Below, in pieces: positions 46,549-55,273 of a DNA stretch of 64,000 nucleotides. Position numbers and translations under genes: made by a program. Position 1 is the stretch's first letter. The number at the start of each line of letters is the position of its first letter. This DNA comes from Bradyrhizobium sp. CB82 (lineage in GTDB: Bacteria > Pseudomonadota > Alphaproteobacteria > Rhizobiales > Xanthobacteraceae), in contig NZ_CP121650.1 of the NCBI RefSeq assembly GCF_029714405.1, positions 6,949,001 through 7,013,000 on the forward strand, written 5' to 3'. The notes under the pieces are model-generated. The model did no database searches and was not told the origin of the DNA. It worked only from the letters and a program-made list of their open reading frames with translations.

Positions 46549-47427
46549 CTACCTCAGCCGCACCACCGGCGCTGCTTCCGGGGCGGAATCCTGTGCGGGC
46601 TCTGTCGCCGCGTCGTCATCAGGCAAGCCTTTCGGCATCGCCTCCACCACCTCGATGCCCTTGCTGTGGCAGATCGTGGCGAGGCGCTCGGGCAATTCCT
46701 GGTCGGTGACGAAGGTCTGGATCTGGCTGATATGGGCGATACGCACCGGTGCGCTGCGCCTCAGCTTCGTGGAGTCGGCGACCAGCATGACGCTGCGCGC
46801 ATTTGCAATGATCGCCTGCGCCACCTGCACCTCGCGATAGTCGAAGTCGAGCAGCGCGCCCTCCTCGTCGATCGCGGACGCGCCGATGATGGCATAGTCG
46901 ACCTTGAACTGGCCGATGAGCTGCGTCGCGGTCGAGCCGACCACCGCCCCGTCGGCGCGCCGCACCGTGCCGCCGGCGACCACCACCTCGATGCGCGGAT
47001 GGCGGTAAAGCAGCATCGCAACGTTGAGATTGTTGGTGATGACGAGCAGGTCCTCGTGCGAGGTCAGCGCGCTTGCCACCTCTTCCGTCGTGGTGCCGAT
47101 GTTGATGAAGAGCGAGCAGCCGTTCGGGATCAGCGAAGCCGCCGCAGCGCCGATCGCTTTCTTCTCGTCGGCGGCGACGAAGCGCCGCGCCTCATAGGCG
47201 AGGTTTTCGACGCCCGAGGCGATGATGGCGCCGCCATGGATGCGGGTCAGCGAGCGGCGCTCGCAGAGATCGTTGAGATCCTTGCGGATGGTCTGCGCCG
47301 ACACCTCGAAGCGGCGCGCGAGTTCCTCGACCATCACCCGGCCCGAGGCGCGGGCGATGTTGAGGATTTCGGTCTGGCGATGGGTCAATCCGGTCACGGG
47401 CGGCAACCTCACATCAGAGTTTTGCAT
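46549..47427 (-). CDS. glpR: DeoR/GlpR-family repressor
   Basis: 292 residues from the ATG at 47427; a TTG 9 codons upstream is less likely. DeoR winged HTH at about 12-66 (HRQTEILNIARASGRVMVEE, FEVSAQTIRKDLNDL, RIHGGAI). The DeoR sensor domain has IGAAAASLIPNGCSLFINIGTTTEEVA, the phospho-sugar-binding pattern. The C-terminus is Ala/Glu/Pro-rich. As in other glycerol regulons it likely binds glycerol-3-phosphate and represses glpD and the transporter. 200 bases separate it from glpD. Confidence 0.85.
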   Translation of the reverse strand: MQNSDVRLPPVTGLTHRQTEILNIARASGRVMVEELARRFEVSAQTIRKDLNDLCERRSLTRIHGGAIIASGVENLAYEARRFVAADEKKAIGAAAASLIPNGCSLFINIGTTTEEVASALTSHEDLLVITNNLNVAMLLYRHPRIEVVVAGGTVRRADGAVVGSTATQLIGQFKVDYAIIGASAIDEEGALLDFDYREVQVAQAIIANARSVMLVADSTKLRRSAPVRIAHISQIQTFVTDQELPERLATICHSKGIEVVEAMPKGLPDDDAATEPAQDSAPEAAPVVRLR

Positions 47428-47500
47428 GGTGCGGCGGTTCGACGCCGAGGTCAACGAGAGAGCACGGTAAAGTTAACGAACTGCCGCCGGCGGCCTGCCC

Positions 47501-48175
47501 TCACCACTTCATGACGCCCGCGACCAGCTTCATCAACGCCTCGTCATCATAGGCGCCGGCCGAGGCGACGGCGCCGGCAGCGACCAGATCGTCGTGACTG
47601 AGCGACGTCCGCATGCCGATCGTCGGGATGCCTGCGGCCGCGGCCGATTGAATCCCGGAACGGGAATCCTCGAATGCAATCGAGGCATGTGCAGCGGCAC
47701 CGGCGAAGCGCAACCCTTCCAGATAAGGCAGCGGATGCGGCTTGCCGTGCGGAAGTTCGTCGCCGATCACGATCGCCTTGAAACGATCCATGATGCCGAG
47801 ACCCGACAGCAGCATCTCGGCATTCAGCCGCGGCGCATTGGTGACGGCGACCATGGGAATGCCGGTCGCCTCCGCCTTGTCGAGCAGCGCCATCAGGCCC
47901 GGCACCGGCTTGATCTGCCCGGCCACCAGCGTGCGGAAAATCTGCTCCTTCTCGTCGAGGATGGCCGCGCGCCGCTCCGGCGCCTCCTCGGCCAAGAACC
48001 GCTCCCCGATCGACGCATTGGAGAAGCCCTGCAACTCCTTCGAAAACCGGGCGTGGTCGAACACATGACCGCGCGGGCCGAAGACCTGGTTGAATGCTTC
48101 ACGATGCAGCGCGTCGGTGTCGGCGAGCGTGCCGTCGATGTCGAACAGCAGCGCCTGGCCCCTGGCTTGCGACAT
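47501..48175 (-). CDS. HAD-family phosphatase (GPH/PgmB-like)
   Basis: 224 residues from the ATG at 48175, after AGGAATC. HAD motif I LLFDIDGTLADTD (nucleophile and acid Asp), motif II VAVTNAPR, motif III near GKPHPLPYLEG and motif IV FEDSRSGIQSA. The cap domain lies between about 18 and 90. Belongs to the phosphoglycolate phosphatase / beta-phosphoglucomutase-like group. Its position upstream of glpR could suggest a small phosphorylated polyol substrate, but this is only context. Confidence 0.85.
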   Translation of the reverse strand: MSQARGQALLFDIDGTLADTDALHREAFNQVFGPRGHVFDHARFSKELQGFSNASIGERFLAEEAPERRAAILDEKEQIFRTLVAGQIKPVPGLMALLDKAEATGIPMVAVTNAPRLNAEMLLSGLGIMDRFKAIVIGDELPHGKPHPLPYLEGLRFAGAAAHASIAFEDSRSGIQSAAAAGIPTIGMRTSLSHDDLVAAGAVASAGAYDDEALMKLVAGVMKW

Positions 48176-48223
48176 TTCAAATGATTCCTGTTTGTCGGGA
48201 CGCACCAATAGCGGAGAAAAATT

Positions 48224-48274
48224 CGTTCGTCATTCCGGGATGCGCCATAAGGCGCGTGCCCGGAACGACGAACG
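48224..48274. repeat. Dispersed palindromic repeat (CATTCCGGG type)
   Basis: CGTTCGT (48224-48230) with CATTCCGGG is inverted as CCCGGAACGACGAACG ending 48274, around GCGCC/GGCGC. A relative lies at 48800-48834. Confidence 0.6.
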
Positions 48275-48337
48275 AGGATGCTCGACAAAATCGCGCGCGG
48301 CTGCGACACTACCTGCAAGAGCGAAAAGGAGGAAACG

Positions 48338-48787
48338 ATGACCGTCAATCGGCGCGGACTGGCCGTCTCGGCCCTTGCAATGGCCGCTCTCGGCGCGGCT
48401 CCCGCGCTCGCCGCCTCAGCGGACGAAGAGGCGGTCGCGAAAAAGGTCGAGGCTTTTCGTCTCGCCCAGATCGCGGCAAATCCCGAGGCGCTCGGTGCGC
48501 TCTGCGCGGACGAATTGAGCTATAGCCATTCCAGCGGCAAGGTCGAGGACAAGGCGACCTTCATCGCCAACGCCACGGATGGGAAATCAAAATTCCTGTC
48601 GATCGAATACAAGGACCCGACGATCAAGGTCGTGGGCCCGGCCGCGATCGTGCGCTTCCACTGGATCGCCGAGCAGGAGATGGCGGCCGATGGGAAAAAA
48701 GTGCCGACCAACCTGCACATCCTGATGAACTGGCAGAAGCAGGGCGACGACTGGAAGCTGCTGTCGCGCGCGGCGACGAAGTTGTGA
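48338..48787 (+). CDS. Secreted NTF2-like (DUF4440/SnoaL-type) protein
   Basis: 149 residues from the ATG at 48338, directly after AAAGGAGGAAACG. Tat-like or Sec signal peptide (NRRGLAVSALAMAALGAAP, cleavage near ALAAS). The mature part is one NTF2-like cone domain: EEAVAKKVEAFRLAQIAANP, LCADELSYSHSSGKVEDKAT and LNILMNWQKQGDDWKLLSR-like end. Such domains bind small ligands or act as isomerases; no catalytic set is identified. Confidence 0.82.
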   Translation: MTVNRRGLAVSALAMAALGAAPALAASADEEAVAKKVEAFRLAQIAANPEALGALCADELSYSHSSGKVEDKATFIANATDGKSKFLSIEYKDPTIKVVGPAAIVRFHWIAEQEMAADGKKVPTNLHILMNWQKQGDDWKLLSRAATKL

Positions 48788-48799
48788 CCTGATTCGCGC

Positions 48800-48834
48800 T
48801 CATTCCGGGCTCGCGCTACACGCGCCCGGAATGA
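48800..48834. terminator. Palindromic repeat serving as terminator-like hairpin
   Basis: TCATTCCGGGC (48800-48810) pairs with GCCCGGAATGA (48824-48834). It lies 13 bases after the NTF2-like stop and is related to the repeat at 48224-48274. No T-run follows, so termination is uncertain. Confidence 0.5.
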
Positions 48835-48867
48835 CAAGCGGCCTTAACACTCACCAGGCGCGACCAA

Positions 48868-49059
48868 TCACGCCGCTTCCTTCAAATCGCCATTGACGAG
48901 GCGTCGCGCTGCGCGTTCGGCTTCGCGGGCGTTGCGGAAGACCTGACCTTCGAGGCGGTTGAAGCGGTGTGAGGAAGCGAAGAAGCGGTATCCTTCCGGG
49001 TTGCGTACGACGATACCTGCGGTCTGCGAATTGACTTCGATGATGTAGCTGTCCGGCAT
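48868..49059 (-). CDS. Small conserved hypothetical protein
   Basis: 63 residues from the ATG at 49059, preceded by GAGGAATCACGGGCA. Sequence MPDSYIIEVNSQTAGIVVRN, then RFFASSHRFNRLEGQVFRNAREAERAARRLV: a small beta-beta-helix pattern seen in short rhizobial proteins of unknown function. No signal peptide or membrane segment. Confidence 0.65.
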   Translation of the reverse strand: MPDSYIIEVNSQTAGIVVRNPEGYRFFASSHRFNRLEGQVFRNAREAERAARRLVNGDLKEAA

Positions 49060-49251
49060 TGCCCGTGATTCCTCAGTGCGGGCAAATAACGGTGTTTCTG
49101 CCCAAAGGTTCCTATGGGCATTGCGGCCGTTTCCACCCCGAATCGACACGCAATGGAGTACGCTGCGACCTCATCCGTTTTGTGACGCGTTCTTGGCGAA
49201 GCCGCGACATCCGCGGCGCACGATCACCACATGCGTTAAGGCGCCGTGCGC

Positions 49252-49674
49252 TTACGTCGCGACCGGCGGCACGGTGCGGCTGACGGTCTGCGGGCGACCG
49301 TGATCGTCGATCGAGACATAGGTGAAGTTGCCATCCGTGACGAGGAACGGATGCTGTTCTCCGCGGCGCAGCGCCCAGGCTTCGAGATGCACGGTGAGCG
49401 AGCTGCGTCCCACGCGCACGAGCGTGGCATAGACCGAGACGAGATCGCCGACATAGACCGCTTTACGAAAATTCATCGCTTGGATCGCAACCGTCACGGT
49501 GCGCGACTTCGCTACCTTCGAGGCGAATACGCCGCCACCGACGTCCATCTGGCTGAGCAGCCAGCCGCCGAAGATGTCACCATTGGCGTTGGTGTCGGCG
49601 GGCATCGCGAGCGTGCGGATGCAGAGATCGCCGCGCGGTTCGATCGCGGCATTCGGCGTGGTCGTGTCGGTCAC
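49252..49674 (-). CDS. Acyl-CoA thioesterase, YciA-type hotdog fold
   Basis: 140 residues. Hotdog core: LAMPADTNANGDIFGGWLLSQMDVGGG (catalytic Asp/Asn helix), then VAIQAMNFRKAVYVGDLVSVYATLVRVGRSSLTVHLEAWA. It hydrolyses acyl-CoA to free acid and CoA in the cytosol. Its ATG overlaps the desaturase stop (ATGA), so the two are cotranslated, which suggests a shared lipid role. Confidence 0.9.
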   Translation of the reverse strand: MTDTTTPNAAIEPRGDLCIRTLAMPADTNANGDIFGGWLLSQMDVGGGVFASKVAKSRTVTVAIQAMNFRKAVYVGDLVSVYATLVRVGRSSLTVHLEAWALRRGEQHPFLVTDGNFTYVSIDDHGRPQTVSRTVPPVAT

Positions 49675-50492
49675 GGCATGCCTCCCGCAGCAAGCCGCCC
49701 TGCATAGCGAGCCGGCTGCGTGTCCGCAACCGGCTCGGCTTCGCTTCCCTTCCGCCGCGGAGCCGTGAGGATTCCAGTCTGCCGAAACTCGATTTGCCAG
49801 GCCAGATCATCGGCGCGTGGCTCGGCGCCGGTCAGCGCCGAGATCAGCCGCTCCAATGCGCGCCACAGCTGGAGACGATCGCAAGGATAATTCGCCCAGC
49901 CGTTCACGACGCAATAGTGGATGGTCTGCTGCCGGTGATGGATCCAGTGATGCGCCGGCGGGCACACCAGATGCAGACGTTGTGCAAGGCGCAGGATGGC
50001 GAAGCGGGCCGGCCTGTGGGCGAGATTGTGGAAGTGCATGCCGAACAGCATGCAGAGACAGACGACGAACCAGACCATCATCGACGCGTAGGTGAGCGCG
50101 GTCACAGGAAGCAGCGAAGTCGCGACCGCGATCGGACCGAACACCATAGCGCTCGGCGCCGAGCCGAAACTGGACCGTTCGAGAAAGCCATAGAGAAGGA
50201 CGTGGCTCGGATGGGTATGATGCTCGCGCGCGATGCTCACGGCACGGCCGAGCATGCGCTCGTCGAACCAGGTTTCCATCCCCCAATGCACGGCGCCTGA
50301 GACGAAATCGGCGACGAAATAGCCGGCGAGCAGCGCCAGCATCAGCCACGGCCGGCGCAAGCCCACGTCAAAATAGTGCCGGACGAGATAGACCGCACAG
50401 AACACAACGACGGCGCCGTTGGCGGCGACGAAGAAACGCATCAGGCGGATTTCGCGTGGCGTTGCGTCCTTGAAAAACGGAATCGCTGGCAA
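49671..50492 (-). CDS. CarF/TMEM189-type lipid desaturase (plasmanylethanolamine-desaturase family)
   Basis: 273 residues from a TTG at 50492, chosen because CGGAGGGGCCTGCAC lies directly upstream; a TTG 11 codons earlier lacks a site. Four helices. His-rich metal motifs in order: ADFVSGAVHWGMETW, REHHTHPSHVL, GMHFHNLAHRPA and HHWIHHRQQTIHYCVVNGWA with NYPCD. These are the marks of the Kua/TMEM189/CarF family, whose members introduce the vinyl-ether double bond of plasmalogens. Whether this one acts on ether lipids or ordinary fatty acids is not known. Overlaps the thioesterase by ATGA. Confidence 0.82.
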   Translation of the reverse strand: MPAIPFFKDATPREIRLMRFFVAANGAVVVFCAVYLVRHYFDVGLRRPWLMLALLAGYFVADFVSGAVHWGMETWFDERMLGRAVSIAREHHTHPSHVLLYGFLERSSFGSAPSAMVFGPIAVATSLLPVTALTYASMMVWFVVCLCMLFGMHFHNLAHRPARFAILRLAQRLHLVCPPAHHWIHHRQQTIHYCVVNGWANYPCDRLQLWRALERLISALTGAEPRADDLAWQIEFRQTGILTAPRRKGSEAEPVADTQPARYAGRLAAGGMP

Positions 50493-50537
50493 GTGCAGGC
50501 CCCTCCGTTGAACTCGAAGAGCCAACCCTAGCCCGGA

Positions 50538-51161
50538 TCAATCCGGCCTGACCATCTCGAACATGTTTTCCGGCTTGATCTCAAAGTAGTCGCCGCGCCG
50601 GCCGGCGCGGACGATCGGACGGGCTGCGGCCGTCTGGTAGACGCCGTCCTTGATGAAGGCCTTGTCGATGTGGACGGCGACGACCTCGCCGAGCGTCAGC
50701 CAGGCATCGGCGTGCCGGCCATCGGCGCCCTTGAGGCGCACGATGTCGGACAGCCTGCATTCGAAGGCGACCGGGCTTTCGCCGACGCGCGGCACGTTGA
50801 CGAGCCTGCCGGGCATGGCGGTGAGCCCCGCGATCTTGAATTCGTCGACCTCGGGGCCGACATGGGCGGCCGTTGCGTTCATCTGTTTCGCCAGGTCCAT
50901 GGTGGCGAGATTCCAGACGAACTCTTTTGTCGCTTCGATATTGCCGACGGTGTCCTTCCAGTTGGTGGAGGAGAAGCCGATGATCGGCGGGGTGTAGCAG
51001 AAAGCGTTGAAGAAGCTGTAGGGCGCGAGGTTGACGTGGCCCTTGGCGTCACGCGAGGCGATCCAGCCGATCGGCCGTGGCGCGATGATGGCGTTGAAGG
51101 GATCGTGCTTGAGGCCATGGCCCTTGGCGGGCTCGTAGTAGTGCAGGTCTTTGTCGGTCAC
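50538..51161 (-). CDS. Flavin reductase family (FMN-binding split barrel) protein
   Basis: 207 residues from the GTG at 51161, after AGGAAAGGCCTGCGC; the frame runs 30 codons further but that part overlaps a dispersed repeat. FMN-binding split barrel: NAIIAPRPIGWIASRDAKGH, NLAPYSFFNAFCYTPPIIGF and ATKEFVWNLATMDLAKQMN. Probably an NAD(P)H:FMN reductase supplying a monooxygenase or acting directly on a flavin-linked substrate. Partner unknown. Confidence 0.86.
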   Translation of the reverse strand: MTDKDLHYYEPAKGHGLKHDPFNAIIAPRPIGWIASRDAKGHVNLAPYSFFNAFCYTPPIIGFSSTNWKDTVGNIEATKEFVWNLATMDLAKQMNATAAHVGPEVDEFKIAGLTAMPGRLVNVPRVGESPVAFECRLSDIVRLKGADGRHADAWLTLGEVVAVHIDKAFIKDGVYQTAAARPIVRAGRRGDYFEIKPENMFEMVRPD

Positions 51162-51188
51162 GCGCAGGCCTTTCCTGGTCCTGGTAAC

Positions 51189-51215
51189 CCCGGATGGAGC
51201 GAAGCGCAATCCGGG
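51189..51215. repeat. Dispersed palindromic repeat (CCCGGATGGAGCGAAGCG type)
   Basis: CCCGGAT (51189-51195) is inverted as ATCCGGG (51209-51215) around GGAGCGAAGCGCA. A frequent extragenic element in Bradyrhizobium; its presence argues against the longer flavin reductase start. Confidence 0.6.
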
Positions 51216-51263
51216 CTGCGCCTGCTTGGCTTGCAATGAAAGAATGGTCAACTGACGAGTGCG

Positions 51264-51893
51264 TCAGCTACGCGGGGACAGGCCTGCGATGACGAAATCG
51301 ATCATCTGGTCGATGGTCGGGCCCGGCTTGGTGGCGCATTGGGCGATCATCTGGGGGTGGAAAAAGCGCATCATCGCGGTGCAGGCGCAGAGCGAGGCCA
51401 GTTGCAGGTCCGGCGCCTCGAATTCGCCGGAGGCGACGCCCTGAGCGATCACCTGGCCGATGATCGAAGCGATGCACTCCATATGGGCGACACAGACGTC
51501 CCAGTCCTCCTGCATCGCGATCTCGACCATCTCATGCAGCTTGGAATCACCGACATAACGCTCGGTGTTCATGCGATGGATGGTGGTCAGGAGCTGCCGG
51601 AAGCGGTCGCGCACCGGACCCGGCCCGCGCACGATCCGCTGCGCTTCCAGCTCGACCTCGCCCATCAGCCCCCGCGCCACCGCCTGATGGATCGCCTTCT
51701 TCGATTCGAAGAAGCGATAGACGTTGGCCGGGCTCATTCGGAGCTCTTTGGCGATGTCGCCGACAGTCGTCTTCTGGTAGCCGAGCTGGCGGAACAGCCG
51801 CTCGGCCACCTCGAGGATGCGCTCCCGGGTGTCGCCTTCGATATGTTCCGAAACCAGTGTCATCTGTCGGGACTCGTCAAACTCACTTTTCAT
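51264..51893 (-). CDS. TetR-family regulator of the RND efflux operon
   Basis: 209 residues from the ATG at 51893, which touches the RND stop (TAGATG); an ATG 10 codons in is also possible. N-terminal TetR HTH at about 22-70 (RERILEVAERLFRQLGYQKT, TVGDIAKELRMSPANVYRFF). The C-terminal ligand domain is helical. It lies at the end of the MFP-RND operon, so it probably controls that pump by sensing one of its substrates. Confidence 0.88.
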   Translation of the reverse strand: MKSEFDESRQMTLVSEHIEGDTRERILEVAERLFRQLGYQKTTVGDIAKELRMSPANVYRFFESKKAIHQAVARGLMGEVELEAQRIVRGPGPVRDRFRQLLTTIHRMNTERYVGDSKLHEMVEIAMQEDWDVCVAHMECIASIIGQVIAQGVASGEFEAPDLQLASLCACTAMMRFFHPQMIAQCATKPGPTIDQMIDFVIAGLSPRS

Positions 51894-54800
51894 CTATTCA
51901 GCAGCCTCAGCAAGCGGAAATGCGGGTTCGGCATCGGTGCCATGCTGCGGTGCAGCTTCCGGCTGCTCGGCCGTTCCAGCCTCGTCGAGGCTCTTGCGGA
52001 ACCACAGGGCATAGAGGCCCGGCAGATACAGGAGCGTCAGGAAGGTCGCAACGAACAATCCGCCCATGATGGTGATCGCCATCGGGCCCCAGAACGCCGA
52101 GCGCGACAGCGGGATCATGGCAAGGATCGCCGCGAGCGCGGTCAGCACCACCGGGCGCGCGCGCCGGACGGTCGCTTCCACGATCGCCTCGCGCCGGGTC
52201 AGGCCGTGGGAGACGTCGGTCTCGATCTGGTCGACCAGAATGACCGTGTTGCGCATGATCATGCCGGCAAGCGCGATCAGGCCGAGCAGTGCCACGAAGC
52301 CGAACGGCTGGTTGGCGACGTTGAGCCCGAGGGATGCGCCGACGATGCCGAGCGGCGCGGTGAGAAACACCAGGATCAGGCGCGAGAAGCTCTGGAGCTG
52401 GATCATCAGCAGCGTCAGCATCACCATGACCATCACCGGGAAGAGGATGAAAATCGAGGCGTTGCCCTTGGCTGATTCCTCGAACGCGCCGCCGGGCTCG
52501 ATGCGGTAGGCCGGCTCGAGGCTGTCCTTGATCTGTTGCAGCTTCGGCGTGATCTGGCTGGTGACGTCGGGCGCCTGCACGCCGTCGACGACGTCGGAGC
52601 GCACGGTGATCGCCATGTCGCGGTTGCGCCGCCACAGGATCGGCTCCTCGTGGGAGTATTCGATCTTGGCAATCTGCTGGAGCGGCACGGCGACGCCGTT
52701 ACGCGAGGTGATGGTGAGATCGCCGACATGGGCGAGATCGAGCCGCTCGGACGGGATCGCACGGGCGACCACGCCGACCTTCTCGATGCCGTCACGTACG
52801 GTCGTCACCTGCGCACCCGAGATCAGCATCGCGAGCGACTGCGAGACCTCCTGCGGGGTGAGGCCCATCGCACGTGCGCGATCCTGGTCGACGACGAGCT
52901 TGAGATACGGCGACTGCTCGTTCCAGTCGAGCTGGACGTCCTTGACGTTCTTGTTCTGACGCATGACGTCGCGCACCTGATAGGCGATCTCGCGCACCTT
53001 GTTGGGATCGGGGCCGATCACGCGGAACTGCACGGGGAAGCCGACCGGTGGACCGAAATTGAAGCGGTCGACGCGGACACGGGCTTCATTGAGCGCGCCG
53101 TCGGCAACGGCGTTCTCGAGCTTCGCCTTGATGCGCTCGCGCGCCTCGACACCTTTGGCGACGATGACGATCTCGGCAAAGGCCTCGTTCGGCAGCTGCG
53201 GATTGAGGCCGAGCCAGAAGCGCGGCGAGCCCTGCCCGACGTAGGCCGTGTAGGTCGCGATGTCCTGGTCATCCTTCAACAGCTTCTCGGCATCCTTCAC
53301 CGCCTTTTCGGTGACGTTGAATGCGGTGCCTTCCGGCAAGCGGAGCTGGAGGAACAGCTCGGGCCGCTCGGACAGCGGGAAGAACTGCTGCTGCACGTGG
53401 CCGAAGCCGACGATCGAGGCGGCGAAGACGCCGACGGTCGCGACCACCACCGTGATGCGGTGGTTGACGCACCATTGCACGATGGCGCGAAGGCCGCGGT
53501 ACATGCGCGTCTCGTAGACCGCGTGTGGATCGTGGGTGTGGTGCAGCTTGACGTTGGGCAGCAGCTTGACGCCGATATAGGGCGTGAAGATCACCGCCAC
53601 GAACCAGGAGGCGACCAGTGCGATCGCCACGATCCAGAAGATGCTGCCGGCATATTCGCCGACCGCCGAATTGGCAAAACCGATGGGGAGGAAGCCAGCG
53701 GCCGTGACCAGCGTTCCCGTGAGCATCGGAAACGCAGTGGATTCCCAGGCAAAGGACGCGGCGCGGATGCGGTCCCAGCCCTGCTCCATCTTCACAACCA
53801 TCATCTCGACCGCGATGATGGCGTCATCGACCAGGAGGCCGAGCGCGATGATCAGCGCACCGAGCGAGATGCGATGCAGGTCGAGCGACATCGAGTTCAT
53901 GACGATGAAGACGATGCCGAGCACCAGCGGCACGGACAGCGCGACCACGATGCCGGTACGCCAGCCGAGCGCAACGAAAGAGACGAACAAGACGATCGCG
54001 AGCGCCTCGATGAACGAATGCACGAACTCGCCCACCGCATGCTCGACCACCTTGGGCTGGTCGGCGATCAGCTCGACGTCGATGCCCTGCGGCACCGCCT
54101 TCATGAATTCCGCAGTCGCCTTCTCGACGTCCTTGCCGAGTTCGAGGATGTTGGCGCCTTTGGCCGTGACGACGCCGATGCCGATCGCGGGCTTGCCCTC
54201 CTGGCGGACGGTGAAGCTGGGCGGATCGACATAGCCATGGGTGACTGTGGCGATGTCGCCGAGACGGAACACGCGGCCGTTGCTCTCGACCGGAGTTTCG
54301 GCAACCGCCTTGGCACCGTCGAGCGCACCTGTGACACGCAGCGGCACGCGCTGCGAGGAGGTTTCGACCGTGCCGGCCGGGGTCACGTTGTTCTGCTTGG
54401 CGAGCGAATCGAACAGCGCCTGCGGCGTGATGCCGAGGGTCGCGAGCTTGGCGTGGCTGAACTCGACATAGATACGCTCGTCCTGCGTGCCATAGATGTC
54501 GACCTTGGTCACGCCGGGCACTTTAAGGAGGTGCTGGCGAAAACCTTCGGCGGTCTTCTTGAGCTGCGCATAGTCGGCGCCATCGCCGGTCATCATGTAG
54601 AGGATGGAATCGACGTCGGAGAACTCGTCATTGACGACGGGCCCGAGAATGCCCGACGGCAACTGGCCCTGCACGTCGACGAGCTTCTTGCGCAGGAGAT
54701 AGAAGAGATACGGCACGTCCTTCGGTGGCGTGGAGTCGCGGAACGTCACCTGCAGCGCGGTGAAGGCGGGCTTCGAGTAGGTCTGCACCTTCTCGAAATA

Positions 54801-55034
54801 TGGCAGCTCCTGGAGTTTCTTCTCGATGGGATCGGCGACCTGGGTCTGCATTTCCTGCGCGGTCGCGCCCGGCCAGATCACGGAGACGTTGACCACTTTC
54901 ACCGTGAAGAACGGATCCTCGGCGCGGCCGAGCTTCTGATAGGAGAAGAAGCCGGCGACGCCGAGGACGAGCATCAGGAACAGCACCAGCGTCGGATGAC
55001 TGACGGCCCAGGCGGAAAGGTTGAAGCGCTTCAT
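51894..55034 (-). CDS. RND-type efflux pump inner-membrane transporter
   Basis: 1046 residues, typical length. Twelve helices with the two large periplasmic loops after TM1 and TM7. TM4 carries LGLLVDDAIIAVEMMVVKME with the paired Asp of the proton relay, and TM10-11 has LIALAGMIMRNTVILVDQIE. Belongs to the AcrB/MexF/HAE1-like group, closest in feel to the branch with a short C-terminus and a periplasmic QTQVADPIEKKLQELPYF N-loop. Substrate not predictable. Upstream is its adaptor protein; no outer-membrane channel gene is in the operon. Confidence 0.92.
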   Translation of the reverse strand: MKRFNLSAWAVSHPTLVLFLMLVLGVAGFFSYQKLGRAEDPFFTVKVVNVSVIWPGATAQEMQTQVADPIEKKLQELPYFEKVQTYSKPAFTALQVTFRDSTPPKDVPYLFYLLRKKLVDVQGQLPSGILGPVVNDEFSDVDSILYMMTGDGADYAQLKKTAEGFRQHLLKVPGVTKVDIYGTQDERIYVEFSHAKLATLGITPQALFDSLAKQNNVTPAGTVETSSQRVPLRVTGALDGAKAVAETPVESNGRVFRLGDIATVTHGYVDPPSFTVRQEGKPAIGIGVVTAKGANILELGKDVEKATAEFMKAVPQGIDVELIADQPKVVEHAVGEFVHSFIEALAIVLFVSFVALGWRTGIVVALSVPLVLGIVFIVMNSMSLDLHRISLGALIIALGLLVDDAIIAVEMMVVKMEQGWDRIRAASFAWESTAFPMLTGTLVTAAGFLPIGFANSAVGEYAGSIFWIVAIALVASWFVAVIFTPYIGVKLLPNVKLHHTHDPHAVYETRMYRGLRAIVQWCVNHRITVVVATVGVFAASIVGFGHVQQQFFPLSERPELFLQLRLPEGTAFNVTEKAVKDAEKLLKDDQDIATYTAYVGQGSPRFWLGLNPQLPNEAFAEIVIVAKGVEARERIKAKLENAVADGALNEARVRVDRFNFGPPVGFPVQFRVIGPDPNKVREIAYQVRDVMRQNKNVKDVQLDWNEQSPYLKLVVDQDRARAMGLTPQEVSQSLAMLISGAQVTTVRDGIEKVGVVARAIPSERLDLAHVGDLTITSRNGVAVPLQQIAKIEYSHEEPILWRRNRDMAITVRSDVVDGVQAPDVTSQITPKLQQIKDSLEPAYRIEPGGAFEESAKGNASIFILFPVMVMVMLTLLMIQLQSFSRLILVFLTAPLGIVGASLGLNVANQPFGFVALLGLIALAGMIMRNTVILVDQIETDVSHGLTRREAIVEATVRRARPVVLTALAAILAMIPLSRSAFWGPMAITIMGGLFVATFLTLLYLPGLYALWFRKSLDEAGTAEQPEAAPQHGTDAEPAFPLAEAAE

Positions 55035-55091
55035 CGCACTCTCTCCAGAGATGACCCAATTGCCAACAACAAGACAACCAACCCTGTTGAA

Positions 55092-55203
55092 CCCGTCATT
55101 GCGAGGTAGCGAAGCGATCCAAGGGGCTGGGCAGGTTCTGGATCACTTCGCCGCTCCTTACGCCGCATTCGCGCGACGGCCGAAGCTCACCTCGCAATGA
55201 CGG
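55092..55203. repeat. Dispersed palindromic repeat (CATTGCGAG family)
   Basis: Left arm CCCGTCATTGCGAGGTAGCG, right arm CTCACCTCGCAATGACGG, inner GCGATCC/GGATCAC. Third member of the family, inserted inside the RND operon. Confidence 0.75.
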
Positions 55204-55219
55204 AACTCCTTTATCGGTT

Positions 55220-55268
55220 GAGCATGATCTTTTCGGAAAACCGCTGCACGCTGTTCCGGATCATGCTC
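55220..55268. repeat. Dispersed palindromic repeat (GAGCATGATC type)
   Basis: GAGCATGATC (55220-55229) is inverted as GATCATGCTC (55259-55268) around TTTTCGGAAAACCGCTGCAC. A widespread element in Bradyrhizobium/Rhodopseudomonas. Together with the previous repeat it fills the gap between the adaptor and pump genes. Confidence 0.7.
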
Positions 55269-55273
55269 TGCAA

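Noticed and set aside
52536..55109. 857-residue plus-strand open frame opposite the RND pump
   Set aside because: His/Asp/Arg-rich antisense text with no domain; the RND gene explains the region.
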